Of a stretch of 24,797 nt of DNA, positions 8,669 to 17,890 are shown one piece after another. The position numbers were made by a program, and so were the translations under genes. Within the stretch, counting starts at the first letter, position 1, and each line of letters opens with the position of its first letter. Origin of the DNA: a virus; IMG/VR virus record IMGVR_UViG_3300017917_004235, positions 1 to 24,797 of that record; one strand, given 5' to 3'. Under the pieces are notes generated by a model that searched no databases, had not been told where the DNA came from, and saw nothing but the letters and a program-made list of their open reading frames with translations.

Positions 8669-9241
8669 TTATATTATTTTATTTCCTTTTATTAAATTAT
8701 CTTTACACCATAATGGTTGTAAATTGGTATAGTGACATAATCTTACAATATCTTTCTCATTTTTAGCTAACGATAGTGGTATTATGTGGTCAACATGCCA
8801 CATACCATAATTACCCCATGACATACCATTTGTGAATTTTTTTTCCAAATACTCTTTTAAAGAAAAAGGGTCAATACCAATCAATTCAAAAGTTTTATTA
8901 TTTTTACTAATATTATGTTTCCTAACATACTTACTAATTCTATTTCTAACATTCTGTTTCAACTTATACAAAAAATCCTCATCCCTTTTTGTTTTTTCAT
9001 AAGTATTCCTATACCCCTTATTTTCAATTCTGTATTTTTTTGCATAATTAAGTTTGATGTCGTGATTCTCATAGTAAACTTTTTTACTTCTATCTATGAT
9101 TTTTTCACTATTATTCTTGTAATATTCTTTCAGATATTCTTTCACACATTGTTTACAACGACTTTCATATCTCCCTGTGTCCTGACGAAATGAAAATTCA
9201 TTTAATTCTTTTTTAATATTACATTTACCACATTCTTTCAT
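8669..9241 (-). CDS. HNH endonuclease (free-standing, probably homing)
   Basis: The 190-residue protein has an N-terminal zinc-ribbon-like pair (C4-x-x-C7 and C29-x-x-C32), a Lys/Tyr-rich helical middle part that probably contacts DNA, and a C-terminal HNH domain. The catalytic core is visible as H149-V-D151-H152-I-I-P, the central Asn in YTNLQPLWC (N173) and K-D-N182-L-I-K-G-N187. It is expected to nick or cut double-stranded DNA with metal help. It sits between two tail genes, 15 bases after one stop and one base before the next start. Hand counts of three 60-base lines inside it (starting 8881, 9001, 9061) give 11, 15 and 15 G+C, against 22, 24 and 27 for lines at 8161, 8221 and 9541. Both facts suggest recent acquisition. 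There is no sign that it lies in an intron or intein. Confidence 0.9.
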   Translation of the reverse strand: MKECGKCNIKKELNEFSFRQDTGRYESRCKQCVKEYLKEYYKNNSEKIIDRSKKVYYENHDIKLNYAKKYRIENKGYRNTYEKTKRDEDFLYKLKQNVRNRISKYVRKHNISKNNKTFELIGIDPFSLKEYLEKKFTNGMSWGNYGMWHVDHIIPLSLAKNEKDIVRLCHYTNLQPLWCKDNLIKGNKII

Positions 9242-9256
9242 ACTAATAAATACCTA

Positions 9257-10336
9257 TTAATTTTTTTTAACAACTGAAAAAAATCCATACCCATAATTAA
9301 TCATGTCACCTAAATTATCAACCTCTCCAAGTCTTTGTACTCTTTCATACGCACTATTTTTCCCTCTTTCAATAAAAACATCGGTTTGTATTTGAGGTTG
9401 GTCATAAACTTTAAGTAAAGTTTCATTTTTAGTTATCGGTTCCGCAGTTAAATTATTGTTTGTAAATCCTGATGATTGTTCAAAATATATTGTTGTTCCA
9501 TCGATATAATTGTAATAATTAACACTATCAATAGTATATGCGGTGAACACAGGATTCATGTCCGTAATCGCACCCCATATTTGACCATTAGCAATTACAG
9601 GTACTCCAACTTGATATTCAGGATATCCATATAATTTCAATTCAGTTATTCTTGACTTGGTATAACCTGAAATTGTATATGGTACGGTAACATAATTGTT
9701 AGATGTTTGTGCCGATACGACATTTACCGCATCTCCAGAAAAAATATAATTATAACTTATTGGTGTTCCCGACCAACTACCTCCCTTTGGTATGAAAAAT
9801 GCGGTCCCATTAGGGTTTAATGGTGTCACATTTTTAAATGGTGTATGAATAGTTTTTTCAACCAATGTTATACCCCACGGATTATTCTGTTTTAATGTTA
9901 TTGTGTATGCCGAAATCGCCGATGGATATACGTGGTTAATTGAATTTGGTGTGTATTGTGAAATCACCTGTATTTGTGAACCATCTCCCCAGTCAACAGT
10001 ATAGCTTGATAAGTCTAAAAACTTTTGAAACTCATTTGATGTGTTATACACATAATACGTATATGGACTACCTGTTGTTGCCGAAAATAAAAAATTTGCA
10101 ACAACGTCTTTCTGTAATACAGCACCATCAAATGGTGAATAATAACCAGCGTCAGTTGCGGTTTGAGTTATTAAAATTGGAACTGTTAATCCTGTTAACA
10201 ATGATGTTCCATTTGGTCCTCCTGTTAAAACTTGGGTCATTCCTGAATAAACCCCAACAGAGGTTCCATTATAATTTACCTTGAATATGTCCCCTTGGAT
10301 GTTTTCAGGTGAGACTATGAATTTATAATCAGTCAT
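9257..10336 (-). CDS. Tail structural protein with PKD-like domain (359 aa)
   Basis: The protein starts MTDYKFIVSPENIQGD. About residues 80-160 form a PKD-like beta-sandwich: W-G-D-G at 116-119, then H135-x-Y137 and Y144-x-I-x-L, which is the usual PKD order. The remainder is beta-rich with conserved-looking Gly, Tyr and Pro but no family I recognise. PKD domains mediate protein-protein or sugar contacts, so a place at the tail surface or baseplate is likely. The start follows the preceding stop by one base (TAATATG), which indicates coupling. The N-terminal pattern Y-x-F/I-I-x-P and Q-G resembles that of the 564-residue protein. Confidence 0.7.
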   Translation of the reverse strand: MTDYKFIVSPENIQGDIFKVNYNGTSVGVYSGMTQVLTGGPNGTSLLTGLTVPILITQTATDAGYYSPFDGAVLQKDVVANFLFSATTGSPYTYYVYNTSNEFQKFLDLSSYTVDWGDGSQIQVISQYTPNSINHVYPSAISAYTITLKQNNPWGITLVEKTIHTPFKNVTPLNPNGTAFFIPKGGSWSGTPISYNYIFSGDAVNVVSAQTSNNYVTVPYTISGYTKSRITELKLYGYPEYQVGVPVIANGQIWGAITDMNPVFTAYTIDSVNYYNYIDGTTIYFEQSSGFTNNNLTAEPITKNETLLKVYDQPQIQTDVFIERGKNSAYERVQRLGEVDNLGDMINYGYGFFSVVKKN

Positions 10337-10337
10337 A

Positions 10338-11156
10338 TTATGGGTTTACGTATTCATACCAAAGGACAGGTTGTGGTGTTCCGACTCTTTGTCCTTCGGA
10401 CACGTATAATTGTTGGTTGGGGTTTATGTTGAATATCTGATAAGTTCGTTTATCGTAATCCAACTTTACTTTATAATAGAAGTAAGATAAAGAATCTACC
10501 GCGAATTTGTCTCCCGAAATAGATGCTTGAGACATATTCATCATCTTAGTAAATTGTCCTGTTTCGGCATTGTAAAATTTAGCTGTCATATAAAATGTAT
10601 CAATATCCAAAAACTTTCTACTCTTTAACCAATAAATAAAGAATCCTTCCTTATCTCCAACATAATCCAAAATAAAATTTGGTTTTTTTATGGACACAGG
10701 AGTTCTTTGCATAATTGCATCCATATTTAATCCTTGTTGTGTTGGTATAATTAAAGTGATATAATTTTTTTGTCTTTTTTCATCAACACTATCATATAAA
10801 TCCAACTTAAAAAAAGAGTTGGAGAAATTGTTTTCATAATAAAATATGTTTTGAGTGCTGAATCCTTCTCCTCTATAATCTGTTCTCCAATTATTCACAT
10901 CATTTAAAGAACCTCCAGAATAAAAATAGAATTGATAATTAATACTAGTTTGTGCAGACGCTCCGCTATATGGTTCATTTGCAAATCTATCAATTTCAAA
11001 ATCTCTACCAACTCCAATAACATCAGTTATGATTTCTTGTTCATACTCATCAATGCTTTGGTCTATACCCAAATAGTCCCACTTCAATTCAATCGGTATA
11101 TTAATTGATTTGTTGGTGATACCATCCTGTCGTATAAAAAATTTATTCACATCCAT
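10338..11156 (-). CDS. Baseplate-region structural protein (about 272 aa)
   Basis: The ATG at 11156 gives MDVNKFFIRQDG. A TTG just upstream is less likely. A GTG at 11150 is an alternative, because it would overlap the preceding stop in the octamer GTGAATAA exactly as at the next junction upstream. Residues near the N-terminus read NKSINIPIEL, which resembles NKTINVQLDQ of the 1656-residue protein. The rest is rich in Tyr, Phe, Asn and Asp with no enzyme motif, signal peptide or membrane segment. Position among wedge proteins suggests a structural baseplate subunit. I do not recognise the family. Confidence 0.65.
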   Translation of the reverse strand: MDVNKFFIRQDGITNKSINIPIELKWDYLGIDQSIDEYEQEIITDVIGVGRDFEIDRFANEPYSGASAQTSINYQFYFYSGGSLNDVNNWRTDYRGEGFSTQNIFYYENNFSNSFFKLDLYDSVDEKRQKNYITLIIPTQQGLNMDAIMQRTPVSIKKPNFILDYVGDKEGFFIYWLKSRKFLDIDTFYMTAKFYNAETGQFTKMMNMSQASISGDKFAVDSLSYFYYKVKLDYDKRTYQIFNINPNQQLYVSEGQRVGTPQPVLWYEYVNP

Positions 11157-12837
11157 CAATAATTGGTTTTACTGGGTAACTAACACCAAGTAAGTTGGCG
11201 TTGTAGTTTATTCCTTCAGGTATCAATCTAAACATAACATCTTGAAATGGGTATTGTGCTCCGTTTAAAAATGGATAATTAACGCCTCTACCTAAATTGT
11301 CAATGAACCCATAAGTATATAGGTCTCTCCATCTAAATTGTTGGTCTGAATTTGAAAAATATGACCAACTAGGTACTTGGTCTATGAAGGCAACATCTCC
11401 CGTTTCGATATAATCTGAGAAAACTCGTATTGTCATCTCATTATGAGGTGTATAATAAAATCCAGGAGCATTATTGTTTGGTGGTGGTGTGGTTTGAAAT
11501 ACATCTTGATTGTATTTCATCTTTTGATAGTATGGTGATACGACTCTTTCAAGTTGCTCGTAATCATTCCATTCACAAAAATCACCATCAATAACATCAT
11601 CTTTTTTTAAATCCAAATTATAATAAAATGTTTTAGTTGCTCCGTTAGTTTTAGTATAAGATGAGACTTGAATATTAGTATTTGAGTTTATATTATTGTC
11701 ACTCCAATATGCATTAGATGTATTACTTAAATTAAAACCCCATCCTTGTTTTAACCCAACACCATTAAATGGTTTATTAAAATAGCCAGAATATCCTTTA
11801 TTAATTATAGTTAAATAAATCTTACTTATCGGTCTTTTTTGATTATCTAAAACACTATAAAAGTCGAAATCATAATTCACAGTAACATTATATGCATTAC
11901 TACTTGTTTTTTGAGAAATTCTTGAGACTTTATTTGGGGTAATTGAACTATATTCAAATTTTTTTTCTTCATTAAAAACATTTTTTTCAAATCCTGCCTT
12001 TGTAACCACCATATCTTCTAAATTGGTAATTATTTTATGCTCTCTAACATAATATTTTGACCTTGTCTCCTCTAAATTAGTTGGATTTATAACTCTTTTG
12101 AACGTTCCTTTTACTCCATTATTAAATGTTGTTCCTGTAAATCCGATATTAAATAAAGTAAAAATATATTCATCACTACCTAATTTACCATTACCTAATG
12201 AGTAAACTTGAAATAAATTATTATTGTTATAACTAAATGACAACTCAACATATTCCCCTACGCTAAGTCCGTGTGATGATACACATTCAAATGATATCAC
12301 TCTATTGCCATTATCGGTAATATTATTAATTTTAAATGGAATACCTGCGGAAGCCGTCCACGTAAAATTACTATTATTCAATATATAAGATAATTCTTTA
12401 TCGTAATTATTTCTATGTGGATATGATACATAATAAGACCAATTATAGGTATACGCACTCTTGGATTTATACGATATATGTTGGTCGTTTACGTCAGGTC
12501 TATACATATCAAATTCATAATATTGAGGTATTCCTTTCCAATTATTATTAAACGATGACGCTTCCGCATCAATATAGTACAAATTATATTGAAATGGTAG
12601 ATATGAAGTTGACCCTGTATAGGTGTTCGCGTATAAATAAGTTATTTTAAATGTTGGCCTAAATATTGTAGATGACTGTCTTTCATCATCAAAAACTTGA
12701 GCTAAACTAACTGTAGAATTTCTATCATACTCGGTTATCAACTGACTTTGTTGGTCTAGTCCTATTGTAATCTCTTGGTCTACACTTGCAGCCCCTTGAT
12801 ATTCTAAACTACTTGGTATGATAGTATATTTATTCAC
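11143..12837 (-). CDS. Baseplate-region structural protein (564 aa), in the gp8 position
   Basis: The start is a GTG at 12837 that overlaps the stop of the 1656-residue gene by eight bases; the protein reads MNKYTIIPSSLEYQG. It is beta-rich, with many Tyr, Asn and Ser, and a short Pro-Pro-Pro segment at about residue 445. The N-terminal DQEITIGLDQQ resembles KTINVQLDQE of the upstream protein. I recognise no catalytic or membrane motif. In T4 the order 25-6-7-8 is conserved, so this gene takes the place of gene 8, but I see no sequence proof of homology. It overlaps the next gene by 14 bases (or eight if that gene uses GTG). Confidence 0.65.
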   Translation of the reverse strand: MNKYTIIPSSLEYQGAASVDQEITIGLDQQSQLITEYDRNSTVSLAQVFDDERQSSTIFRPTFKITYLYANTYTGSTSYLPFQYNLYYIDAEASSFNNNWKGIPQYYEFDMYRPDVNDQHISYKSKSAYTYNWSYYVSYPHRNNYDKELSYILNNSNFTWTASAGIPFKINNITDNGNRVISFECVSSHGLSVGEYVELSFSYNNNNLFQVYSLGNGKLGSDEYIFTLFNIGFTGTTFNNGVKGTFKRVINPTNLEETRSKYYVREHKIITNLEDMVVTKAGFEKNVFNEEKKFEYSSITPNKVSRISQKTSSNAYNVTVNYDFDFYSVLDNQKRPISKIYLTIINKGYSGYFNKPFNGVGLKQGWGFNLSNTSNAYWSDNNINSNTNIQVSSYTKTNGATKTFYYNLDLKKDDVIDGDFCEWNDYEQLERVVSPYYQKMKYNQDVFQTTPPPNNNAPGFYYTPHNEMTIRVFSDYIETGDVAFIDQVPSWSYFSNSDQQFRWRDLYTYGFIDNLGRGVNYPFLNGAQYPFQDVMFRLIPEGINYNANLLGVSYPVKPIIDGCE

Positions 12838-15800
12838 TTATTGAATATTTTGTTTTGAATTTATCTAATGCGGAATCTCCTTTAACAACCCCAAAATAAA
12901 ATTGGTACGGTGCACCTACTAAAAATTTACTACTCACGGCACCTGTACTAATATAATTTCCATTACCATCTACACTAAAAATATATCCTCTAGCATTTAA
13001 ATCATTTGATATTGCACTCTGATTTTGAAAATATTTTGTGTTTAATGTTGTTCTATCTAATCCTTGATAATATGTATTTTGAATAATATCAGAGGTTGTT
13101 GTTGCCCATGTATTATTTTGATTACCAAATATTGTATTTGTATTATTCAATTTCCATTGGTAGAATGGTACCATTTGTGATTTAATACCATACGGGTATG
13201 GGGTCCACCCAACATTATTTGCACCTCTGAAATCAATCCTTCCAGGTGTTAAATAATCTTTGGTTTGTAAATCTTGTGTTGTAGATGAAAACCAGACTGC
13301 AACAATCGGATCTTTAGGTGACCCTAAAATAGTTGTTGGTGGTCCTCCAGTTGTATCATAAAATTCAGGCGAGAAATTAATATTACCTATTTCAGAATTA
13401 ATTGACATTAATTGTGCCAAATCCCCATCAATTCTTTTTTCAGGCCTACTGAATAGTTGATTTAATGAATTATCACCTAAAGATATAATTTGTTGTAAAA
13501 ATCCTTCATCAGTTATTCTTGAAATGACAAATAAATTTATTAAGTCTGACGTATCCCCATAACTTGTTGGGTTTATATTTGGTATAATATACCCCTTAGT
13601 TGTTGGGTCAAAAGTTATCTCACTATAAAAAGAATCCTTAACACCTAAATTAATGATTGTTGTAGGAAATAATAAATTTACATCGTTAACTGTATTCCGA
13701 TTATTTGTTTTCATACCAACAAACTTATTAGTATTTTCATTATATGGACTACTTCTATAGTAAAAATTATTTGTTTTATCGTCAAAATAAACTAAATTGT
13801 AACAAAATCTTGGATACTCAGGTTTGTTTTGTTTATCATAATATGTATCCACTTGAATTGGGAACATATAAAGTGCTCCGTTAATCCAATTATTAACAAA
13901 TGATTGTGATAATACCCCTCTACAAAGTCCATAAAAGAATCTAAATCTAAAGCCCCATTCACCAAAATTTCCAATATCTTTAAATAAATCAAATAATGGT
14001 CGTCTCATGAACATATAACACCCTCTTTCTACAGCATCTTTTTCAGTACAACTTTGATTAATACTAAAATCACCACCAAATCCCTGGTAACAATTTAATC
14101 CTACCATTGACTCACAATTAAAACTATCTAACACCTTTAACGAATTAGGTAATCCTTCAATATCAGGAACCACCTGTTCTGCACCAGTACTAAACGCAGT
14201 TGAGCTTATGTCTCCTTCATCGGTATACAAAAGATATATTCCAAAAAAATTATTTTGTTGTAATATTGCCGGATTATTATCCCAAGAACCTCCATCCAAT
14301 AGGTCTGATGTTGGTAGTCTATCTGTTCTAAAAATATTTAAATTTGGTGTTCCGATATATAAATTCGGATTTCCTGCAAATAAACTTTTAGTAAAATAGT
14401 TATAATTTAACCCTAATCGATAATTTGACGTGGTGATTGTTGAGGTGTTATAGTTCGCACAAGACATCATTCCTACACCTGAAACATCTTCGCTACTATC
14501 GTACCTACCGCTGTTTGGTCCCGCATAATAAAACCCATTAGATGTTTGTGAGATAACTTGATTACCACTGATTGTTGATCTTTGTGGTTGTGGTAGTGTC
14601 GTCCTATCTAATTGACCGTAATATGCGGTATTTGTTGTTGTAAATGCAGTAAAAACACCTCCAGGTTGATTTTCAACGTTTCCTTCATATAATGATACTG
14701 ACCATGAAGTATATGTTCCGTTACCTGTAAATCCTGTAATTGTATCAAAAACTAATTTTCCAGTTATAACATCATAGCTTTGAACTCTAGCATACACAAA
14801 ATTTGATGCGTCGTGTTCAATTTTAATATATTGATCCTCAACATAACTTAATCCTGTCCCCACCATCAAAGTTCCAGGAACTTGACCAAGTGTATATGAT
14901 GTTGTTGATGTTGTATTAAAAAATACGCCAGGTTTAAAGAAATAAGACCCATAATAAACTTCGGATTGAATTCCATAGGGTTGTACAGATACTGATGTGT
15001 TGTTTAATTTTTGTATTGGTATGTTTAACCTTGTTTTGGCGGTAAATGTCCAATTAGGGTCCGAATCATTAGTACCAAATATTGAACCTAATTTATATTC
15101 ATTAGCATATTTTGGAGAATATGGGTCAACTCCTCTTTGTAAAACTAAAATATATTGTTCTCCAAAACCTTCGTAAAATTCTGAAGGATTAATGGATTTG
15201 GTCGCCTGTACTTTAAATAAAGAACCTGACGGTATCCATTCATACACTGTAGTTGGACTATTAAGTAGATCAGGTAACGCCTGTGGTGTTGATTTATTCC
15301 AAATTTTGGATGCTTGTGAAACCGTTAAAGCAGTAACAACTTGATAGTACTCAAAATCTGCAGGGTATTTGTAATTATTCTCCGCAGAACCGTAAGGTAG
15401 GTTATATTGTACTGTTAAGTTACTTGTTTGAGATGCAACTCCAGGGTCGGCGTATGAAACATTTACTTTGGTCGCGCCTGTTCCTGTTATTGACGTACCA
15501 CTAATACCTGTAACAATACCGTTCACGGTATTTGCACTATATAGATAGTTAACATCTGTTGTTCCACTAATATTAACAAATGTTAGTAAATCACCGGCAT
15601 TAAATTGTTGTGTAGATAATACGGTTATTGAATTATCGTAGTGCGATTTATTTACATTTGAATCTTTTGCAAAGGTCACACTCATCCTATTTTTACCTAA
15701 AAAATAATCTTTTCTTTGATTAAATAAGTTAATTCTTTCTCCTAATGGTAAATCTTTGGATGAGGTATGATAATATTGGTCATTACTCATTTTCACACTT

Positions 15801-17800
15801 TCGGACAATGGAACCTTATATGATGATGGGTCAGCTTTAAGTGCGGTTATGTTTAAACCTGCAACAGCCTCACTATACATCAACGACCAATTATCCATAT
15901 TTTCTGTTTCTTCAGAAAAATATGTTTGGAATGCGGTTGTATAATACTGAGGACTCGACAAATAACTTAAAACACCAGATGGTGCAACACCAGTACTAAG
16001 TGCCGGACCCGTCGTTAATGTGCTTTTACAATCACAAGCTTGACAATCAGGATATGTAATCATTGGGAGTCTTATTGTATAATCCCTTTTATTACACCCA
16101 ATATTTAATAAATTACATACCCACCCAAACGGTCTTACACAAAATTTCCAAATACAAATTTGAAAATGACATAACCCACATAAAAAACCAATAACTAAAT
16201 TATATAAGAAAATTATTATATGAGCAACAATTAATACTGATAAAACTATTGGTTGTATTATTGTGAAAATAATTGAGAATAAGAAAAATAATAAATCAAA
16301 ATTTCTAAACCCATCGTTAACAGGAAACTTATTTACACTACTACTACAAGAATCATCATCTATTTCTTTAATCCCAATAAACCTACCTTTAGCACCTTTT
16401 TTATATTCATCAATTAATGATGATACTGTATAAACTCTATTATATTGAAATTCATAAAACGTATCTTCGCCATTAATACAGTCATTTAATTTTTCTGTTT
16501 TTTCTGTTCCTGAAAATCCGTCTGTATATCCGCTCCATGCTAACCCAAAATAGTATGAGCTTGATAATTTTTTTCTAGTTAATGTGTTATTTGAATATAA
16601 TGGGTCGCTTGATGAATTAGACCATCCATATTCTCTAACATTTGGTACTAAATAATATGGTCTTCTTGTTTGTTGTGTCAGGTCATTTGGTTGTTGCCAT
16701 TTAACTTTGAATCGATATTTTGCTTTAGTTGGAATTCCGATTGTTGGGTCATGAGATATTACTTTTTCACCATATTGATTTGTGATATAGTAATCTAAAT
16801 TCATCGGTAGTTCTGTCATCCAAGTACCACTACCATCAATAATGTTACCTGCCTGTTCTAATTGAAATTGTTCAAGTACAGGATTTCCATCAACATCTTG
16901 ATTAATTGTTTGTCTAATTGCAAGTATTTGTCCTGGTGATGTTATTAGATTACATAAATTACCCATGTTATCTCTTGGCTTACAATTTTTTCTAACTCTA
17001 AAATTGTCTATAGTTGAAAACATGGATCCCATGAAAACGGCAGTTGGTCTAATATCCACATTCGCATCATCCCTTAAATCAAAATCAATTCGATTAATTG
17101 ATATATCACAAAGTCCTGGATCACCCCACAATGGAGATATTTCAGTATTTTTGGTTATTGAAATAATTTGAGGTAATGAATTCAAATCATTTGAACTTCT
17201 AAATTGATTTCCCGCAACTTGAGCTTCTGTTGCAAGTCCCATTCTAATTAAATCTTGCGGTGTTAGTGAAAACTCACCTATATCTGAAAGGTCAACATCC
17301 ATTACTAAAGTTTGATAACCAAGTGGTGCCCCCATAATCATATAATCACCACTTTCATTAGTTTTTGATGTAAATTTGTAATATTTGTCGTAAATCTCAA
17401 TCACAGTGTTACCAGTTAAAACATCCAATCTTGTTGGTAATGTTCCTGTGGCTGCGTGTTTTGTATATGATTTTTCGTAAGGTAATAAGTTATATCTATA
17501 TCCATCTTCATTTTTATCTGAAGGTGATTTGTAAGGGTAAATACTTGAAATTAATGGGTTAGATTCGTCGATATTATCTATGGGTATAAAGACAGAAACT
17601 CTGGCGTTAGGTATTCCAAATCCGTTATTTGCGGTTATTCTACCAACAACAACACCATAATCCGCACAAGCTCTTAAGTATATGTCCTCTTGCTGTAATT
17701 TTAGTGAAAGTATTTCCAAGAACTCATATTCTTGGTCAAGTTGCACGTTAATTGTTTTGTTAATACCTAGTTCGGTTTTTATTCTATATGAATCTCCCAT
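12830..17800 (-). CDS. Giant baseplate protein (1656 aa) with split beta-sandwich and internal hydrophobic Cys-rich segment; gp7 position
   Basis: The start is the ATG at 17800 (MGDSYRIKTELG); a TTG one codon earlier is open but unlikely. An AAGG six bases before the ATG is one of the few Shine-Dalgarno-like sites here. Residues about 48-72 (VVGRITANNG, IPNARVSVF) and about 145-170 (T-N-E-S-G-D-Y, AP-x-GY) look like the two halves of a carboxypeptidase-regulatory-like beta-sandwich split by a 70-residue insertion. Residues 503-549 are a nearly uninterrupted hydrophobic stretch long enough for two membrane helices, followed by a Cys-rich part; nine Cys lie between 541 and 591. The remaining 1000 residues are beta-rich structural sequence with a second Cys cluster near residues 1220-1260. 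By position after gp25 and gp6 it may replace T4 gp7 (a 1032-residue wedge protein), but that is inferred from order only. Confidence 0.75.
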   Translation of the reverse strand: MGDSYRIKTELGINKTINVQLDQEYEFLEILSLKLQQEDIYLRACADYGVVVGRITANNGFGIPNARVSVFIPIDNIDESNPLISSIYPYKSPSDKNEDGYRYNLLPYEKSYTKHAATGTLPTRLDVLTGNTVIEIYDKYYKFTSKTNESGDYMIMGAPLGYQTLVMDVDLSDIGEFSLTPQDLIRMGLATEAQVAGNQFRSSNDLNSLPQIISITKNTEISPLWGDPGLCDISINRIDFDLRDDANVDIRPTAVFMGSMFSTIDNFRVRKNCKPRDNMGNLCNLITSPGQILAIRQTINQDVDGNPVLEQFQLEQAGNIIDGSGTWMTELPMNLDYYITNQYGEKVISHDPTIGIPTKAKYRFKVKWQQPNDLTQQTRRPYYLVPNVREYGWSNSSSDPLYSNNTLTRKKLSSSYYFGLAWSGYTDGFSGTEKTEKLNDCINGEDTFYEFQYNRVYTVSSLIDEYKKGAKGRFIGIKEIDDDSCSSSVNKFPVNDGFRNFDLLFFLFSIIFTIIQPIVLSVLIVAHIIIFLYNLVIGFLCGLCHFQICIWKFCVRPFGWVCNLLNIGCNKRDYTIRLPMITYPDCQACDCKSTLTTGPALSTGVAPSGVLSYLSSPQYYTTAFQTYFSEETENMDNWSLMYSEAVAGLNITALKADPSSYKVPLSESVKMSNDQYYHTSSKDLPLGERINLFNQRKDYFLGKNRMSVTFAKDSNVNKSHYDNSITVLSTQQFNAGDLLTFVNISGTTDVNYLYSANTVNGIVTGISGTSITGTGATKVNVSYADPGVASQTSNLTVQYNLPYGSAENNYKYPADFEYYQVVTALTVSQASKIWNKSTPQALPDLLNSPTTVYEWIPSGSLFKVQATKSINPSEFYEGFGEQYILVLQRGVDPYSPKYANEYKLGSIFGTNDSDPNWTFTAKTRLNIPIQKLNNTSVSVQPYGIQSEVYYGSYFFKPGVFFNTTSTTSYTLGQVPGTLMVGTGLSYVEDQYIKIEHDASNFVYARVQSYDVITGKLVFDTITGFTGNGTYTSWSVSLYEGNVENQPGGVFTAFTTTNTAYYGQLDRTTLPQPQRSTISGNQVISQTSNGFYYAGPNSGRYDSSEDVSGVGMMSCANYNTSTITTSNYRLGLNYNYFTKSLFAGNPNLYIGTPNLNIFRTDRLPTSDLLDGGSWDNNPAILQQNNFFGIYLLYTDEGDISSTAFSTGAEQVVPDIEGLPNSLKVLDSFNCESMVGLNCYQGFGGDFSINQSCTEKDAVERGCYMFMRRPLFDLFKDIGNFGEWGFRFRFFYGLCRGVLSQSFVNNWINGALYMFPIQVDTYYDKQNKPEYPRFCYNLVYFDDKTNNFYYRSSPYNENTNKFVGMKTNNRNTVNDVNLLFPTTIINLGVKDSFYSEITFDPTTKGYIIPNINPTSYGDTSDLINLFVISRITDEGFLQQIISLGDNSLNQLFSRPEKRIDGDLAQLMSINSEIGNINFSPEFYDTTGGPPTTILGSPKDPIVAVWFSSTTQDLQTKDYLTPGRIDFRGANNVGWTPYPYGIKSQMVPFYQWKLNNTNTIFGNQNNTWATTTSDIIQNTYYQGLDRTTLNTKYFQNQSAISNDLNARGYIFSVDGNGNYISTGAVSSKFLVGAPYQFYFGVVKGDSALDKFKTKYSISE
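16028..16294 (-). other. Predicted membrane-spanning, Cys-rich segment inside the giant baseplate protein
   Basis: This codes for residues 503-591. The first part has no charged residue from L503 to about K552 (only H528-type polar residues, numbered 527 and 545 here), which is enough for two helices of about 22 residues. Cys occur at 541, 544, 549, 554, 562, 569, 586, 589 and 591, the last three as C-x-x-C-x-C. The flanks are charged and polar. Confidence 0.75.
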
Positions 17801-17890
17801 CAAATACCTTTAGTTAATAAATAGTTTATGTGGAATTTTTACAATAACACACAGATAAATGATAATCTAAAGATTAAAGAAATAAACCTG
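17801..17890. other. 90-base A/T-rich gap between gp6-like and giant baseplate genes
   Basis: This is the longest gap inside the structural operon. It holds a short interrupted palindrome (TAATCT at 17863-17868 and AGATTA at 17871-17876) and, next to the giant gene, an AAGG that could act as a ribosome binding site. No ORF or convincing promoter is seen. Confidence 0.5.

Noticed and set aside
8915-9193. Plus-strand hydrophobic 92-residue ORF
   Set aside because: It lies antisense to the HNH gene, where Lys-rich minus-strand codons give Phe and Ile on the other strand. It is a composition artefact.
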